Under the pieces are notes generated by a model. That model was not told where the DNA came from. It ran no database searches and saw nothing but the letters and a program-made list of their open reading frames with translations. Source: Dehalococcoidia bacterium (GTDB lineage Bacteria; Chloroflexota; Dehalococcoidia; Dehalococcoidales; JAUWYK01). Taken from it: a DNA stretch of 14,229 nucleotides. The stretch lies in NCBI GenBank assembly GCA_030615865.1, contig JAUWYK010000053.1:1-14229 (forward strand), in the 5' to 3' direction. The translations under genes were made by a program, and so were the position numbers. Position 1 is the stretch's first letter, and each line of letters starts with the position of its first letter. This document shows, piece by piece, positions 1 to 6,763 of this stretch.

Positions 1-13
1 GTCCCCCTCTCCC

Positions 14-1567
14 TCAACCGTGGTGTACGAAAGGTAAAACTCCCACGGTCTCCTCGGAGACGCTATACGGAGGCATAGGGATGGTATAATACACTCTTGC
101 TTCTGATTCATCTACCTCAATCCTTTCTACAAAGGACTTGAGGAAGCTCCTCTGCTCAGTTATGGAGGATTTCGCCAGCAAGCTTCTCAGGTCATCGGCA
201 TATTCCTGCACTACTTGGGGGTCAGCCATGTCCACACTCTCATAGCGTAAAATCTCCTCTGCATCGGTCTTTGCCTGCAAGAGCTCCTCCTTCTTCTGGG
301 AGAGAGCCTTTATCCTGGGGGCAAGCTCTCCACCCTTAAACTCTCCTGTCTCTACGGCATCGTAGAGCTTGCTCAGCCTGCTATCTATCTCTTCGATTTG
401 AGCCTGAATAAACTCCAGCCTTTCCCTATTCTCACTACAGGATTGGCACAACTCCTCATTAGTCAGCCTCACCAGCTCCTCTAAGTTCTCTTCAGTAAGA
501 ATATAGCTCTTAATGCGGTCTATGATAAACCCCTCGAACCTATCCTTGGGCAGGATGGGTGACGGGCATACCTCCCTGCCCTTTCTGCGGGCATTACTAC
601 ACATGTAATAGTGGTAGCGATGGCCACTTCCCTGGCCTACCATGGCTGCACCACACACTCCACAGCGCATAATGCCACTCAGTAAGTATGGGCTGTCTAC
701 CTCCCTGGGATGAATAACCTTGGGTGCCCTGGCTGCCAACCTTGCCTGTACTTGTGTGAAGGCAGTCCCGTCAACAAGAGCGGGCCAGGCTCCCTCAGTC
801 CGCAAGGGAACAGTGCCATTGATAATTTGGCTCGGATTCTTTGTCCGCTTACCCCATACCATTGTTCCCGTGTAGGCTTCATTATGGAGTATTTTCTCAA
901 TTGAGGTTGCCCCCCATTTCTTACCTGTCCTGGAGGATATGCTATCGCCATTGAGGCTCCGAGCAATGGCCTTGAGCCCCTTGCCTGTTAGGCACTCCCT
1001 AAAGATACGTTGCGTTATAGGTGCTGTCTTAGGGTCCGGCTCAAGCTTGGTCCTTGACGTAGCACCATCCTTCACTTTCACCCTGACATATCCGTAGGGG
1101 GGTCTACCACCGTTATAGAAACCTCTGCTGGCATTTTCTCTTAGGCCTCTCAGCACATCCTGGGAGAGATTGGCGGAATAGAACTCATCAATGACCTCGA
1201 TGATGCCCTCCAGCAACTTCCCTGAGGGGGTGTCCTCCACCGGCTCATTAATAGAGATTACCTGAATGTCACGCTTTCTAAGCAGAGATTTATAGATTAT
1301 AGAGTCTTCCCGGTTTCTGGCGAATCTGGATAGCTTCCAGACAAGGATGGCCTCAAAAGGCGTAACCTTCTGACGCGCAGCGGCAATCATATTCTGAAAG
1401 CCCGGCCTGTCTATAGAGCGACCGCTCTCTGCTTCATCAATATATTCCTTGACCACAACATAGCCATTACGAGATGCATATTCCCTCATCGCCTTAAGCT
1501 GCGCCGAAATAGAAAGGGCAACATCCTGTCGCTCCGATGATACCCTGGCATAAATAGCCGTTTTCAT
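14..1567 (-). CDS. Large serine recombinase (resolvase/invertase family with zinc ribbon)
   Basis: Site-specific DNA recombinase of the large serine family, which cuts and rejoins DNA through a 5'-phosphoserine; such enzymes integrate and excise mobile elements. From the chosen start the protein is 517 aa. The N-terminal catalytic domain has Y6, R8 and the nucleophile S10 in YARVS, plus R81 and R84 in LSRFARN. A recombinase domain follows (about 150-290), then a zinc ribbon (C302, C305, C323, C334) and a glutamate/lysine-rich coiled coil (about 375-445). The frame is open 18 codons further upstream, but ATG at 1567 has AGGAGGT six bases before it and puts the catalytic serine at residue 10, as in gamma-delta resolvase. 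It starts 23 bases after the 316-aa gene, so the two are probably co-transcribed. All catalytic residues appear present; the element it moves is not delimited here. Confidence 0.93.
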   Translation of the reverse strand: MKTAIYARVSSERQDVALSISAQLKAMREYASRNGYVVVKEYIDEAESGRSIDRPGFQNMIAAARQKVTPFEAILVWKLSRFARNREDSIIYKSLLRKRDIQVISINEPVEDTPSGKLLEGIIEVIDEFYSANLSQDVLRGLRENASRGFYNGGRPPYGYVRVKVKDGATSRTKLEPDPKTAPITQRIFRECLTGKGLKAIARSLNGDSISSRTGKKWGATSIEKILHNEAYTGTMVWGKRTKNPSQIINGTVPLRTEGAWPALVDGTAFTQVQARLAARAPKVIHPREVDSPYLLSGIMRCGVCGAAMVGQGSGHRYHYYMCSNARRKGREVCPSPILPKDRFEGFIIDRIKSYILTEENLEELVRLTNEELCQSCSENRERLEFIQAQIEEIDSRLSKLYDAVETGEFKGGELAPRIKALSQKKEELLQAKTDAEEILRYESVDMADPQVVQEYADDLRSLLAKSSITEQRSFLKSFVERIEVDESEARVYYTIPMPPYSVSEETVGVLPFVHHG

Positions 1568-1590
1568 ATCTGACCTCCTATCGAAATCGG

Positions 1591-2541
1591 TTACATGCCC
1601 AAACGCCGGCAAATCCTGCACTGTCCCGGGACAAGACCCATTGAGGATATCTCCTCAGCGGCTTGTCTTGCTTTAACCGCTGACTCTTCCACCATCTTAT
1701 AGGTCTTAGAAACACTGTTTACTTCTTCGTGTTTTTGCATTAAATTACTGATGGCGCTAATCAAATGATCCCTGTACTCCTGTTCCGCCCCCGGAGCATG
1801 TGCCAGAATAGTCCCACCATATCTAACATCACCGCTATTAGCATCTACGATGATGTTGTCCTCGAAGTCGCTGGTATCGGCAAGTCCCAGCAATCTTTGA
1901 GTTGCCATTTGGAAAAGAAAGTCCACCGAGTGAGAGTAGATAAAAGCACCAGCTACAGGTTCATCTGCGAGCACATATTTTCCCCGCTTTGCTAACTCTG
2001 ATGCCTCAAGCCCTTTTCCATCATTCTCGAGCAGCTTTTCTAAACTTCGTTTAAGTACCATTCTTTCCTCTAGGTGAGAAGCCAATATTTTTTTCCACTG
2101 GTTGAGCAGCTTCCACAAACCTTCATATTTAATATGCTCTTCAAAGAAACGCCAATCGGCTTTATTCTCTACGTTCAGTGTAATGGTAAACACTTTAGGC
2201 TGCTCCCAGTATTCATACTCTGCTTTACCTCCCTCAATCGGAATCAAACTAGTAGAGGTCTGCCACTTCCATGGTACTTGTTGAGTAGAGGCAGGAGGAT
2301 TTAGTGCCGATAGGATTTCGTGAACGATGCTGAGCAGCTTATCGTTGTGATTGCGAATTGCATCCTTCAGCAAATCGGCTCTCGCCAGGTTTACCACTCT
2401 TTCACGTCGAGCTTCCGCAATGCCTTTCTTGATTACCCTTAGATCACGGTGATTTTGAGATGCTATAGCGGCTTCGGATTTACCTTGCTCGTAATCTTGT
2501 AGCCACCTTCTCTTTTCTACTATTGGAATTATTTTTGGCAT
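1591..2541 (-). CDS. Uncharacterised 316-aa protein, recombinase partner
   Basis: I do not recognise this family. The first ~50 residues (RRWLQDYEQGKSEAAIA, then a basic helix) look like a helix-turn-helix of the transposase/resolvase type, so DNA binding is plausible. The rest is charged and mainly helical, with a Trp-rich stretch near 95-130 and a C-terminal CRIC pair a few residues from the end. No signal peptide or membrane segment is visible. ATG at 2541 has an AGGAG site (GAGAGGAGAAA) just upstream and a consensus promoter at 2598-2626. It ends 23 bases before the serine recombinase start, which suggests one operon and a role in that element, for example as an accessory or control protein. 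That role is inferred from position only. Confidence 0.8.
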   Translation of the reverse strand: MPKIIPIVEKRRWLQDYEQGKSEAAIASQNHRDLRVIKKGIAEARRERVVNLARADLLKDAIRNHNDKLLSIVHEILSALNPPASTQQVPWKWQTSTSLIPIEGGKAEYEYWEQPKVFTITLNVENKADWRFFEEHIKYEGLWKLLNQWKKILASHLEERMVLKRSLEKLLENDGKGLEASELAKRGKYVLADEPVAGAFIYSHSVDFLFQMATQRLLGLADTSDFEDNIIVDANSGDVRYGGTILAHAPGAEQEYRDHLISAISNLMQKHEEVNSVSKTYKMVEESAVKARQAAEEISSMGLVPGQCRICRRLGM

Positions 2542-2597
2542 TTTCTCCTCTCACTCTTGACAAGCCTTTGCCACATCTAATTGTAGCTATTTACACC

Positions 2598-2626
2598 ATT
2601 ATAGATACAAATAACTCATCTGTCAA
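2598..2626 (-). promoter_or_regulatory. Consensus sigma-70-type promoter for the 316-aa/recombinase operon
   Basis: On the minus strand TTGACA (2626-2621) is followed after exactly 17 bases by TATAAT (2603-2598). Both hexamers match the housekeeping consensus perfectly. The expected start site is near 2591, giving a leader of about 50 bases before the ATG at 2541. Confidence 0.85.
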
Positions 2627-2659
2627 GCCTCCTATTCATTAATATAGTGTAATTTGTAT
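2605..2659. promoter_or_regulatory. Inverted repeat ATACAAAT/ATTTGTAT in the divergent intergenic region
   Basis: ATACAAAT at 2605-2612 and its exact complement ATTTGTAT at 2652-2659 lie in the 136-bp gap between the two divergent recombinase operons. The left arm sits between the -35 and -10 of the leftward promoter; the right arm overlaps the likely -10 area (TATTAT or TATGCT, 2657-2665) of the rightward small gene. The placement would suit one regulator controlling both sides. Eight-base arms in AT-rich DNA can also arise by chance. Confidence 0.35.
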
Positions 2660-2677
2660 TATGCTAGACTATAAATA

Positions 2678-2848
2678 ATGAAAGAGCTACCTGGCAAGCG
2701 AATTCCCAAACCGGTGTCGGTTATAAACAACGAAGAACACCGGGTTCAGGGCCTCAAAGTCCTGGCCGTTATCATTGCCCGCAAATATTTAGCCAGGATG
2801 AGAATCAAAAATAGAGGAGCCGATGGCTCAACGAGGAAGCAGCAATGA
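2678..2848 (+). CDS. Small basic protein (56 aa) coupled to the tyrosine recombinase
   Basis: A 56-codon frame beginning MKELPGKRIPKPVSVINNEE and rich in Lys and Arg, with one hydrophobic stretch (LKVLAVIIARKYLA). It is supported as a gene by its position: its stop overlaps the integrase start as ATGA (2845-2848), the usual form of translational coupling, and there is no other sensible leader for the integrase. No Shine-Dalgarno is visible, and AT-rich -10-like sequences lie only 12-20 bases upstream, so the mRNA may be almost leaderless. Function unknown. It could be a recombination directionality or accessory factor, or a small DNA-binding protein; that is inference from context. Confidence 0.6.
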   Translation: MKELPGKRIPKPVSVINNEEHRVQGLKVLAVIIARKYLARMRIKNRGADGSTRKQQ

Positions 2849-3567
2849 TGCGAAACCAGGCCTTATCGCAAGCAATGACAAAGACCTACATTGAACCTGA
2901 AGATGTAACCCTACTGGAGAAGGCAGCTACTAATCTCCGCGATATTCTGTTGATCAGATTACTGTTTAGGCTCGGATGCCGTGTAAGCGAAGCCCTGGCT
3001 TTAACGCCCGACGACATAGATTTCGATCGCGGCAGCGTTAGAATAATGCACCTGAAGAGCCACACCAAGCTATCTTGCCCTGAGTGCGGGGCCAGACTGG
3101 GAATAAACCATGCTTTTTGCTCCAAATGCGGCTGTAAGGTGGAGAAGGCATCAAGCCAACAACAAGTACACCGCCGACAGAGGGTATTGCCCTTGGATAG
3201 TGGCACCTTGAGCCTGCTGAGAGAATATATTCGCCGCGGCGGTCCGGTTATTTGTGGTAGTAAAAAATTCATCCTTGGCATTAACCGCCACAGGTCATGG
3301 CAGGTAATTAGGGACTGTGCTGAGAAAGCAGGGCTGCCCAAGCTGGTTAGTCCCGAAACAGGAAAGATACACAACATAAGCCCGCACAGATTAAGAGACG
3401 CCTTCGCTGTCAATGCTATGAAGCTCGATGACTCAGGAGACGGGCTGCGGCTTCTCCAGGAGCACCTGGGTCACGCTAGTTTTAACACAACTGCCAAGTA
3501 CCGGAAGATATCCGGCACTGAGCATCGTGACTGGTACGACAAACTATGGCACGAGGATGGTCAATAA
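2845..3567 (+). CDS. Compact tyrosine recombinase/integrase with inserted zinc ribbon
   Basis: Tyrosine-type site-specific recombinase, 240 aa, which joins DNA through a 3'-phosphotyrosine. The catalytic set is readable: R46 in GCRVSEA, H181 and R184 in HRLR, H210 in LGHAS and the nucleophile Y219 in TAKYRK. Between R46 and H181, where family members carry the beta hairpin with the catalytic lysine, a zinc ribbon is inserted (CPEC at 78-81, CSKC at 92-95). Typical phage integrases are about 300-400 aa; here the N-terminal core-binding and arm-binding domains are missing or reduced to about 20 residues. ATG at 2845 overlaps the stop of the 56-aa gene, so translation is probably coupled; ATG at 2848 is the alternative start. 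The next gene begins 30 bases after the stop. Confidence 0.9.
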   Translation: MMRNQALSQAMTKTYIEPEDVTLLEKAATNLRDILLIRLLFRLGCRVSEALALTPDDIDFDRGSVRIMHLKSHTKLSCPECGARLGINHAFCSKCGCKVEKASSQQQVHRRQRVLPLDSGTLSLLREYIRRGGPVICGSKKFILGINRHRSWQVIRDCAEKAGLPKLVSPETGKIHNISPHRLRDAFAVNAMKLDDSGDGLRLLQEHLGHASFNTTAKYRKISGTEHRDWYDKLWHEDGQ

Positions 3568-3597
3568 TGAATCGTTATTATCTGGGATAATGGTGCG

Positions 3598-4110
3598 ATG
3601 GTTGAGCTGTTGAGGCCAGAGAGGGGCGGTTTCCTGCGCCTCTTCGGCTGCGGCTGGTTTATCAGGGAATTCCTCCTCGGATATGCCCCCGAGGGTTCAC
3701 AGGTTGTCGATCCTGATATCGGTGCTCCTCAGGCTGACATTTTCTATCACTACAAAATGGCTCTCCGTAAAGCTACTGCACTGGATAGAGCCACCAGAAT
3801 GGAGGAAAGAAAAGCACGCCGCGAGAAGCGCTCTATTAGTCCCGATAATATAGAGAAACTTACCGGGAAGTATCTGGCTCGTATGCCGTATAAAGCCAAT
3901 GGATGCCGCTACCATAGTTTTGTCGTCTACTTCTCAACCCTTCAGAGGCTGGGGTGGGTTGAGCCCACTGGCATGGAAGAACCCTCAGCGTTTCAAGATC
4001 ATTACCCACCGGGGCCACCCAGAAAGTATTATCGGTTAACGCAGGCTGGACGAGAGGCCGGCGATGCCGCATGGTCCAATCCACACTCCACGCTCTATGG
4101 TAAGGGATAG
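3598..4110 (+). CDS. Winged-helix-like basic protein, 170 aa, unknown function
   Basis: No family recognised with confidence. The N-terminal ~60 residues are mixed, a very basic stretch follows (RMEERKARREKR, about 67-78), and residues 80-150 read like a winged helix: helices around IEKLTGKYLARMP and HSFVVYFSTLQRLGWVEPT, then PPGPPRKYYRLTQAGREAG, which resembles the wing and last strand of PadR/MarR-type regulators (the KYYRLTQAG element). DNA binding is therefore likely. It lies 30 bases after the integrase stop in the same direction, so it probably belongs to the same transcript. The ATG at 3598 has only a weak upstream GGGA; no better start exists between the in-frame stop at 3568 and it. 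It may be the regulator of this module. Confidence 0.72.
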   Translation: MVELLRPERGGFLRLFGCGWFIREFLLGYAPEGSQVVDPDIGAPQADIFYHYKMALRKATALDRATRMEERKARREKRSISPDNIEKLTGKYLARMPYKANGCRYHSFVVYFSTLQRLGWVEPTGMEEPSAFQDHYPPGPPRKYYRLTQAGREAGDAAWSNPHSTLYGKG

Positions 4111-4183
4111 TGAGGGCTCACCTGAAAAATAGGAGTAGACACCCCCTTGGCTTTTTGAGGTAAAAGTTATGAATAAAAAATCT

Positions 4184-4229
4184 TGGTCAATTTGGTCAAG
4201 AGCGGTGGTCAAATAAGTCAAATGGTCAA
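4184..4229 (+). repeat. TGGTCAA direct repeats upstream of the 558-aa gene
   Basis: Four exact TGGTCAA copies start at 4184, 4193, 4206 and 4223, with a degenerate AAGTCAA at 4215. Most steps are 8-9 bases, with one of 13. The cluster ends six bases before the ATG at 4235, where a bound protein would block transcription or initiation, so it is a candidate operator. The flanking genes encode two candidate DNA-binding proteins. An in-frame TAA at 4214 shows the repeats are not part of the 558-aa protein. Confidence 0.5.
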
Positions 4230-4234
4230 TCAAA

Positions 4235-5911
4235 ATGGCTGGAATGCTTACTATTAAACCTGAGCAGGAGAGAAAAGTGGAAGAGGAACAAGAGCGGCAG
4301 CAGAATGAGAAGACTGAAATCTCCTTGGCTGAAATCTTTTTTCTAAATCCTGAGATTAAGAAAGGACTTCATCCACACGCAGCAGAACGCCACTACGAGT
4401 GGCTAATAGAAGTCTTCCAAGAGATAGCCCAGCTTACTGGAGATGGGGAGAAGGTTAATGTAGACGCAGATTTGGATACATATCTAACCGATGGTGATAA
4501 AGCTTGGGCTAAGAAATACAAGGAAGGTATATTAGAGTGGCGCCATAAATGCACAAACATTGGCAAAGGATATTCGCCCTACCCCTATACCACTTGGGTC
4601 ACCTCCGACATGTTTGGACTCAAATCATTGATAAGAAAGGCATATGAAGCTAGAGCAGAAAAGTTAGAAGCTGAGCGTAAGCAAAGAGAGTGGGAAGAGA
4701 AAAGCGACGTTGCCTACGAAGCAATAAGTCCACCCGATGCCGATGCCCACAAATATCTTACCCCTGAGGAATATCAAAAATATGAGGATAGCATCCCTGG
4801 AGCTGTGCGGGTCTACATGGAAAAGGGGAAGTTAGAAATCGGTCTTAATGATTCATTTGATTATCGCCAGTCGTTATGGTTGATAAATTACAGAAAGGAG
4901 AGGGAACGACAAGAGATTAAGGATAGAAAAGAGAAAGAGCGACAACAAATCATCGCTAATCTTGCAGCTAGAGAATTTAACAATTCTCTTAGCAAACACA
5001 TAGCTGGGTTAAAGTCCAAACTCAATAATAGGCCAAGAGACCTACAAAATTACTTTACCGCAGGAATTCGAGATAAGCGATATACCGGTCACAACTTTGA
5101 TTACGTCCTCGATGATGAGCAAAAAAGGAATTTCGACCGTACTCTGGTCAGCATCGCAAATGATAAATTGAAACAGATTATACCACGAGACTTGTTAGAA
5201 TTCATAAAAATTCCAGACACATATTGGAGGCTTTACTTCCCACTGCCTTCGATTAGCTATAGTTTTGAGGGGATACCATGCCTTGATTTTAACTTTGATA
5301 TTTTCGTTACTGCCCATGCAGAGGTCCTATTAACACCAAAGGTAAAAAAATTTGGCATCTGTAGCTTTAACTTACCAGCGGAAAAAGAAGGAAATGTTTT
5401 GATACCGCTAGAGGAGCCCAAACTCCTCGGGTACTTCCATATCCTACTTACCCCAGAGGAGCTTGGGGGCTATGTGCCTTGGGGGACTATTCCTTTGGTT
5501 CTTCTTAATTGGTTATTCAAGGGGGGCACAAAGCCCTCGGGCATTACAATTTCAGAAGCCTCAGACGATAGCATTACATATAAAGTCCAAAAATTCAAGG
5601 AAGAAGTTGATATACCGGATAAGTTTGCTGACTATCTTAAGAACATAGGCAGTATTGATGAGATGATTAATATGGGTATTGTGATCGAGAAGGTCGCAAG
5701 GGTTGCAAAAAACGAACTGGGTGATCTCAAGGTCGAGCATGAAGCTTCGCCCTTGAAAGATAGGGTAGAAAGAAAAGATACGAAGAAGGCAAAGGCGTTT
5801 CGACTTTTCGATGGAGGCAAGACACCAAGCGATCGTGAGGTAAAAGCGCTAAAGATTAAGCCCAAAACTAGCTATAACTACTACCAGGAGTGGAAAAAAT
5901 TACTCGCCTAA
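4235..5911 (+). CDS. Uncharacterised 558-aa coiled-coil protein with C-terminal HTH-like segment
   Basis: I do not recognise this family. The N-terminus is Glu/Gln-rich (residues 5-30), followed by a helical region with Trp and Tyr. Two charged coiled-coil stretches are evident (about 140-165 and 222-245, KERERQEIKDRKEKERQQ). The middle (about 330-450) is more globular and hydrophobic, with short strand-like runs such as YFPLPSISYSFEGIPCLDF. The last ~38 residues (FRLFDGGKTPSDREVKAL, then KPKTSYNYYQEWKK) resemble the helix-turn-helix 'growing interval, recognition helix' pattern seen in transposase and phage proteins. No signal peptide is visible; IPLVLLNWLF near 425 is too short for a membrane helix. 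ATG 4235 lacks a Shine-Dalgarno, and the in-frame stop at 4214 rules out a longer form. The gene lies between the TGGTCAA cluster and the ACTACC arrays, so a link to either is possible but unproven. Confidence 0.78.
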   Translation: MAGMLTIKPEQERKVEEEQERQQNEKTEISLAEIFFLNPEIKKGLHPHAAERHYEWLIEVFQEIAQLTGDGEKVNVDADLDTYLTDGDKAWAKKYKEGILEWRHKCTNIGKGYSPYPYTTWVTSDMFGLKSLIRKAYEARAEKLEAERKQREWEEKSDVAYEAISPPDADAHKYLTPEEYQKYEDSIPGAVRVYMEKGKLEIGLNDSFDYRQSLWLINYRKERERQEIKDRKEKERQQIIANLAAREFNNSLSKHIAGLKSKLNNRPRDLQNYFTAGIRDKRYTGHNFDYVLDDEQKRNFDRTLVSIANDKLKQIIPRDLLEFIKIPDTYWRLYFPLPSISYSFEGIPCLDFNFDIFVTAHAEVLLTPKVKKFGICSFNLPAEKEGNVLIPLEEPKLLGYFHILLTPEELGGYVPWGTIPLVLLNWLFKGGTKPSGITISEASDDSITYKVQKFKEEVDIPDKFADYLKNIGSIDEMINMGIVIEKVARVAKNELGDLKVEHEASPLKDRVERKDTKKAKAFRLFDGGKTPSDREVKALKIKPKTSYNYYQEWKKLLA

Positions 5912-5925
5912 TGATTATGATAAGA

Positions 5926-6005
5926 ACTACCCTAAAAACTACCCCAAAAACTACCCCAAAAACTACCTCTAAGGACTACCTCTAAGGACTACCCTGAATG
6001 GTAGT
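5926..6005. repeat. ACTACC tandem array 1
   Basis: ACTACC starts at 5926, 5938, 5950, 5962, 5975 and 5988, a step of 12, 12, 12, 13 and 13 bases, and ends in the inverted pair ACTACC-CTGAAT-GGTAGT (5988-6005). The linkers are CTAAAA/CCAAAA in the first units and TCTAAGG in the last. It begins 15 bases after the stop of the 558-aa gene. A 12-13 bp step puts successive copies just over one helical turn apart, as in protein-binding iterons. No known family matched. Confidence 0.85.
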
Positions 6006-6028
6006 AAAGGCATTACACTTTTACTACC
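6000..6028. repeat. Hairpin, arms GGTAGTAAA/TTTACTACC
   Basis: Perfect nine-base arms at 6000-6008 and 6020-6028 with an 11-base loop. It sits at the left edge of the captured gene fragment. The same arms, one base longer, recur at 6251-6279 on the other side. Confidence 0.7.
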
Positions 6029-6242
6029 CTCCCCCTATGGCATTGTCTATGACATTGAGGGTTGACGGAGAGGTGGGCATAAGAGTAAATTCACCTATGC
6101 CGGTTGCTTCCAACGGCCCGTTTTTACGCGGTGCTTCGAGTAGGATTACTTCCTTCTCAAAGGCGTTCTTCACAGGAGGATACTTATCAGTTACCCAGGC
6201 AACCGTTTCGCCATGATAATAGTAGTGACAGTCAATGGTAGT
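6024..6242 (-). pseudogene. C-terminal fragment of a molybdopterin aldehyde oxidase/xanthine dehydrogenase large subunit
   Basis: Reading leftward in one frame from about 6242 gives ~60 residues including HGETVAWVTDKYPPVKN, EVILLEAPRKNGPLEATGIG and EFTLMPTSPSTLNVIDNAIG. This matches the conserved C-terminal end of the Mo-cofactor subunit of the xanthine dehydrogenase/aldehyde oxidase family, where GP-GATGVGE-PLVPTAPA-NAI--AIGVRI is typical. The frame stops at a TAG (6026-6024) that belongs to the GGTAGT repeat, so the native last residues after AIG are lost. The other >700 residues of such a subunit are absent, and no start is present. It lies between two hairpins with identical arms. The open frame suggests fairly recent capture or some constraint. 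The family assignment is from memory of the motif and would need a search. Confidence 0.68.
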
Positions 6243-6250
6243 AAATGTAG

Positions 6251-6279
6251 GGTAGTAAATTTAGGTATGATTTACTACC
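6251..6279. repeat. Hairpin, arms GGTAGTAAAT/ATTTACTACC
   Basis: Perfect ten-base arms at 6251-6260 and 6270-6279 with a nine-base loop. It is the right-hand counterpart of the hairpin at 6000-6028 and, with it, brackets the aldehyde-oxidase fragment. Confidence 0.7.
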
Positions 6280-6392
6280 ATGATGGTAGTCGATCTATGG
6301 TAGTAAAACGTGGTAGTACAATGATGTTAGTAATCAGATATAGCTTTAATGGTGATCCCAATGGTAGCATCAGGAGTAAATAGTGGTACTAC
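6274..6392. repeat. 115-bp direct repeat, copy A
   Basis: Aligns base for base with 6503-6618 at an offset of 229, with scattered substitutions and one single-base gap near the end. The shared core includes ATGGTAGTC, ATGGTAGTAAA, CGTGGTAG, ATATAGCTTTAATGG and TCCCAATGGTA. GGTAGT occurs at 6285, 6299 and 6312 (steps 14 and 13). Confidence 0.8.
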
Positions 6393-6495
6393 CCCGGGGA
6401 CTACCTCTTGGCTTACTGTATCTGAGACATCTTTGGAGGTACTACCCCGGGGACTACCCTAGGGACTACCTCTAAGGACTACCCTGAATGGTAGT
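6388..6495. repeat. ACTACC tandem array 2
   Basis: ACTACC starts at 6388 and 6400, then at 6441, 6453, 6465 and 6478 (steps 12, 12 and 13), ending in ACTACC-CTGAAT-GGTAGT at 6478-6495, identical to the end of array 1. Here the linkers are mainly CCCGGGG and CTAGGG rather than CCAAAA, so the hexamer is kept while the linker varies. The GTACTACCCCGGGGACTACC block itself occurs twice (6386 and 6439). Confidence 0.85.
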
Positions 6496-6502
6496 ACAAT
6501 TA

Positions 6503-6618
6503 GCTACCGTTATGGTAGTCAATCCATGGTAGTAAATCGTGGTAGCACAATGATGGTACTAATCAAATATAGCTTTAATGGAAGTCCCAATGGTAACTCA
6601 GGAGTAACCAATGGTAGT
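6503..6618. repeat. 115-bp direct repeat, copy B
   Basis: Second copy of the unit at 6274-6392. GGTAGT or GGTAGC occurs at 6514, 6528 and 6541, exactly 229 bases after the copies in A. Together with the arrays this makes [array 1 - insert - A][array 2 - B], a duplication in which only the first copy carries the aldehyde-oxidase fragment. Confidence 0.8.
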
Positions 6619-6763
6619 ATGATTCGAAGGCAGCGGGCTTCTACATTTCGAGCAAAGGTTATTAGTGGGCTATGTCAAAGGTCACAACTCGGGTTGAATG
6701 GTCAATACGTCGCACAAAAAGATGAATTGTATACGGAATGACCGGGGCTACCAATGTTAATTT

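Larger units (their letters stand above)
5912..6763. other. 852-bp repeat-rich stretch with no intact gene
   Basis: This stretch between the 558-aa gene and the HEPN gene holds 14 exact ACTACC and 10 exact GGTAGT hexamers (the same motif on the two strands), two tandem arrays, a 115-bp direct repeat, two hairpins and one gene fragment, each listed separately. Two open frames of about 70 codons on the plus strand (5998-6216, 6526-6741) run through the repeats and show no protein-like composition. From 6620 to 6763 I see nothing recognisable. Confidence 0.85.

Noticed and set aside
1568..1621. Extended N-terminus of the serine recombinase (start at 1621)
   Set aside because: The extra 18 residues overlap the upstream gene, have no ribosome site and would move the catalytic serine away from its usual position 10; ATG 1567 has AGGAGGT.
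4169..4216. 15-residue frame MNKKSWSIWSRAVVK with GAGG upstream, a possible leader peptide
   Set aside because: Its Trp-Ser codons are just the TGGTCAA repeats read in frame, and no attenuator-like pairing with the 558-aa gene start was found.
5998..6216. 72-aa plus-strand ORF
   Set aside because: It runs antisense to the aldehyde-oxidase fragment and starts inside the repeat; the minus-strand frame is the protein-like one.
5926..6495. CRISPR array
   Set aside because: Units are only 12-14 bp with a 6-bp conserved core and no unique spacers of 25-40 bp; the motif also flips orientation.
6526..6741. 71-aa plus-strand ORF
   Set aside because: Its first half is direct repeat B, and the composition is not protein-like; no ribosome site.
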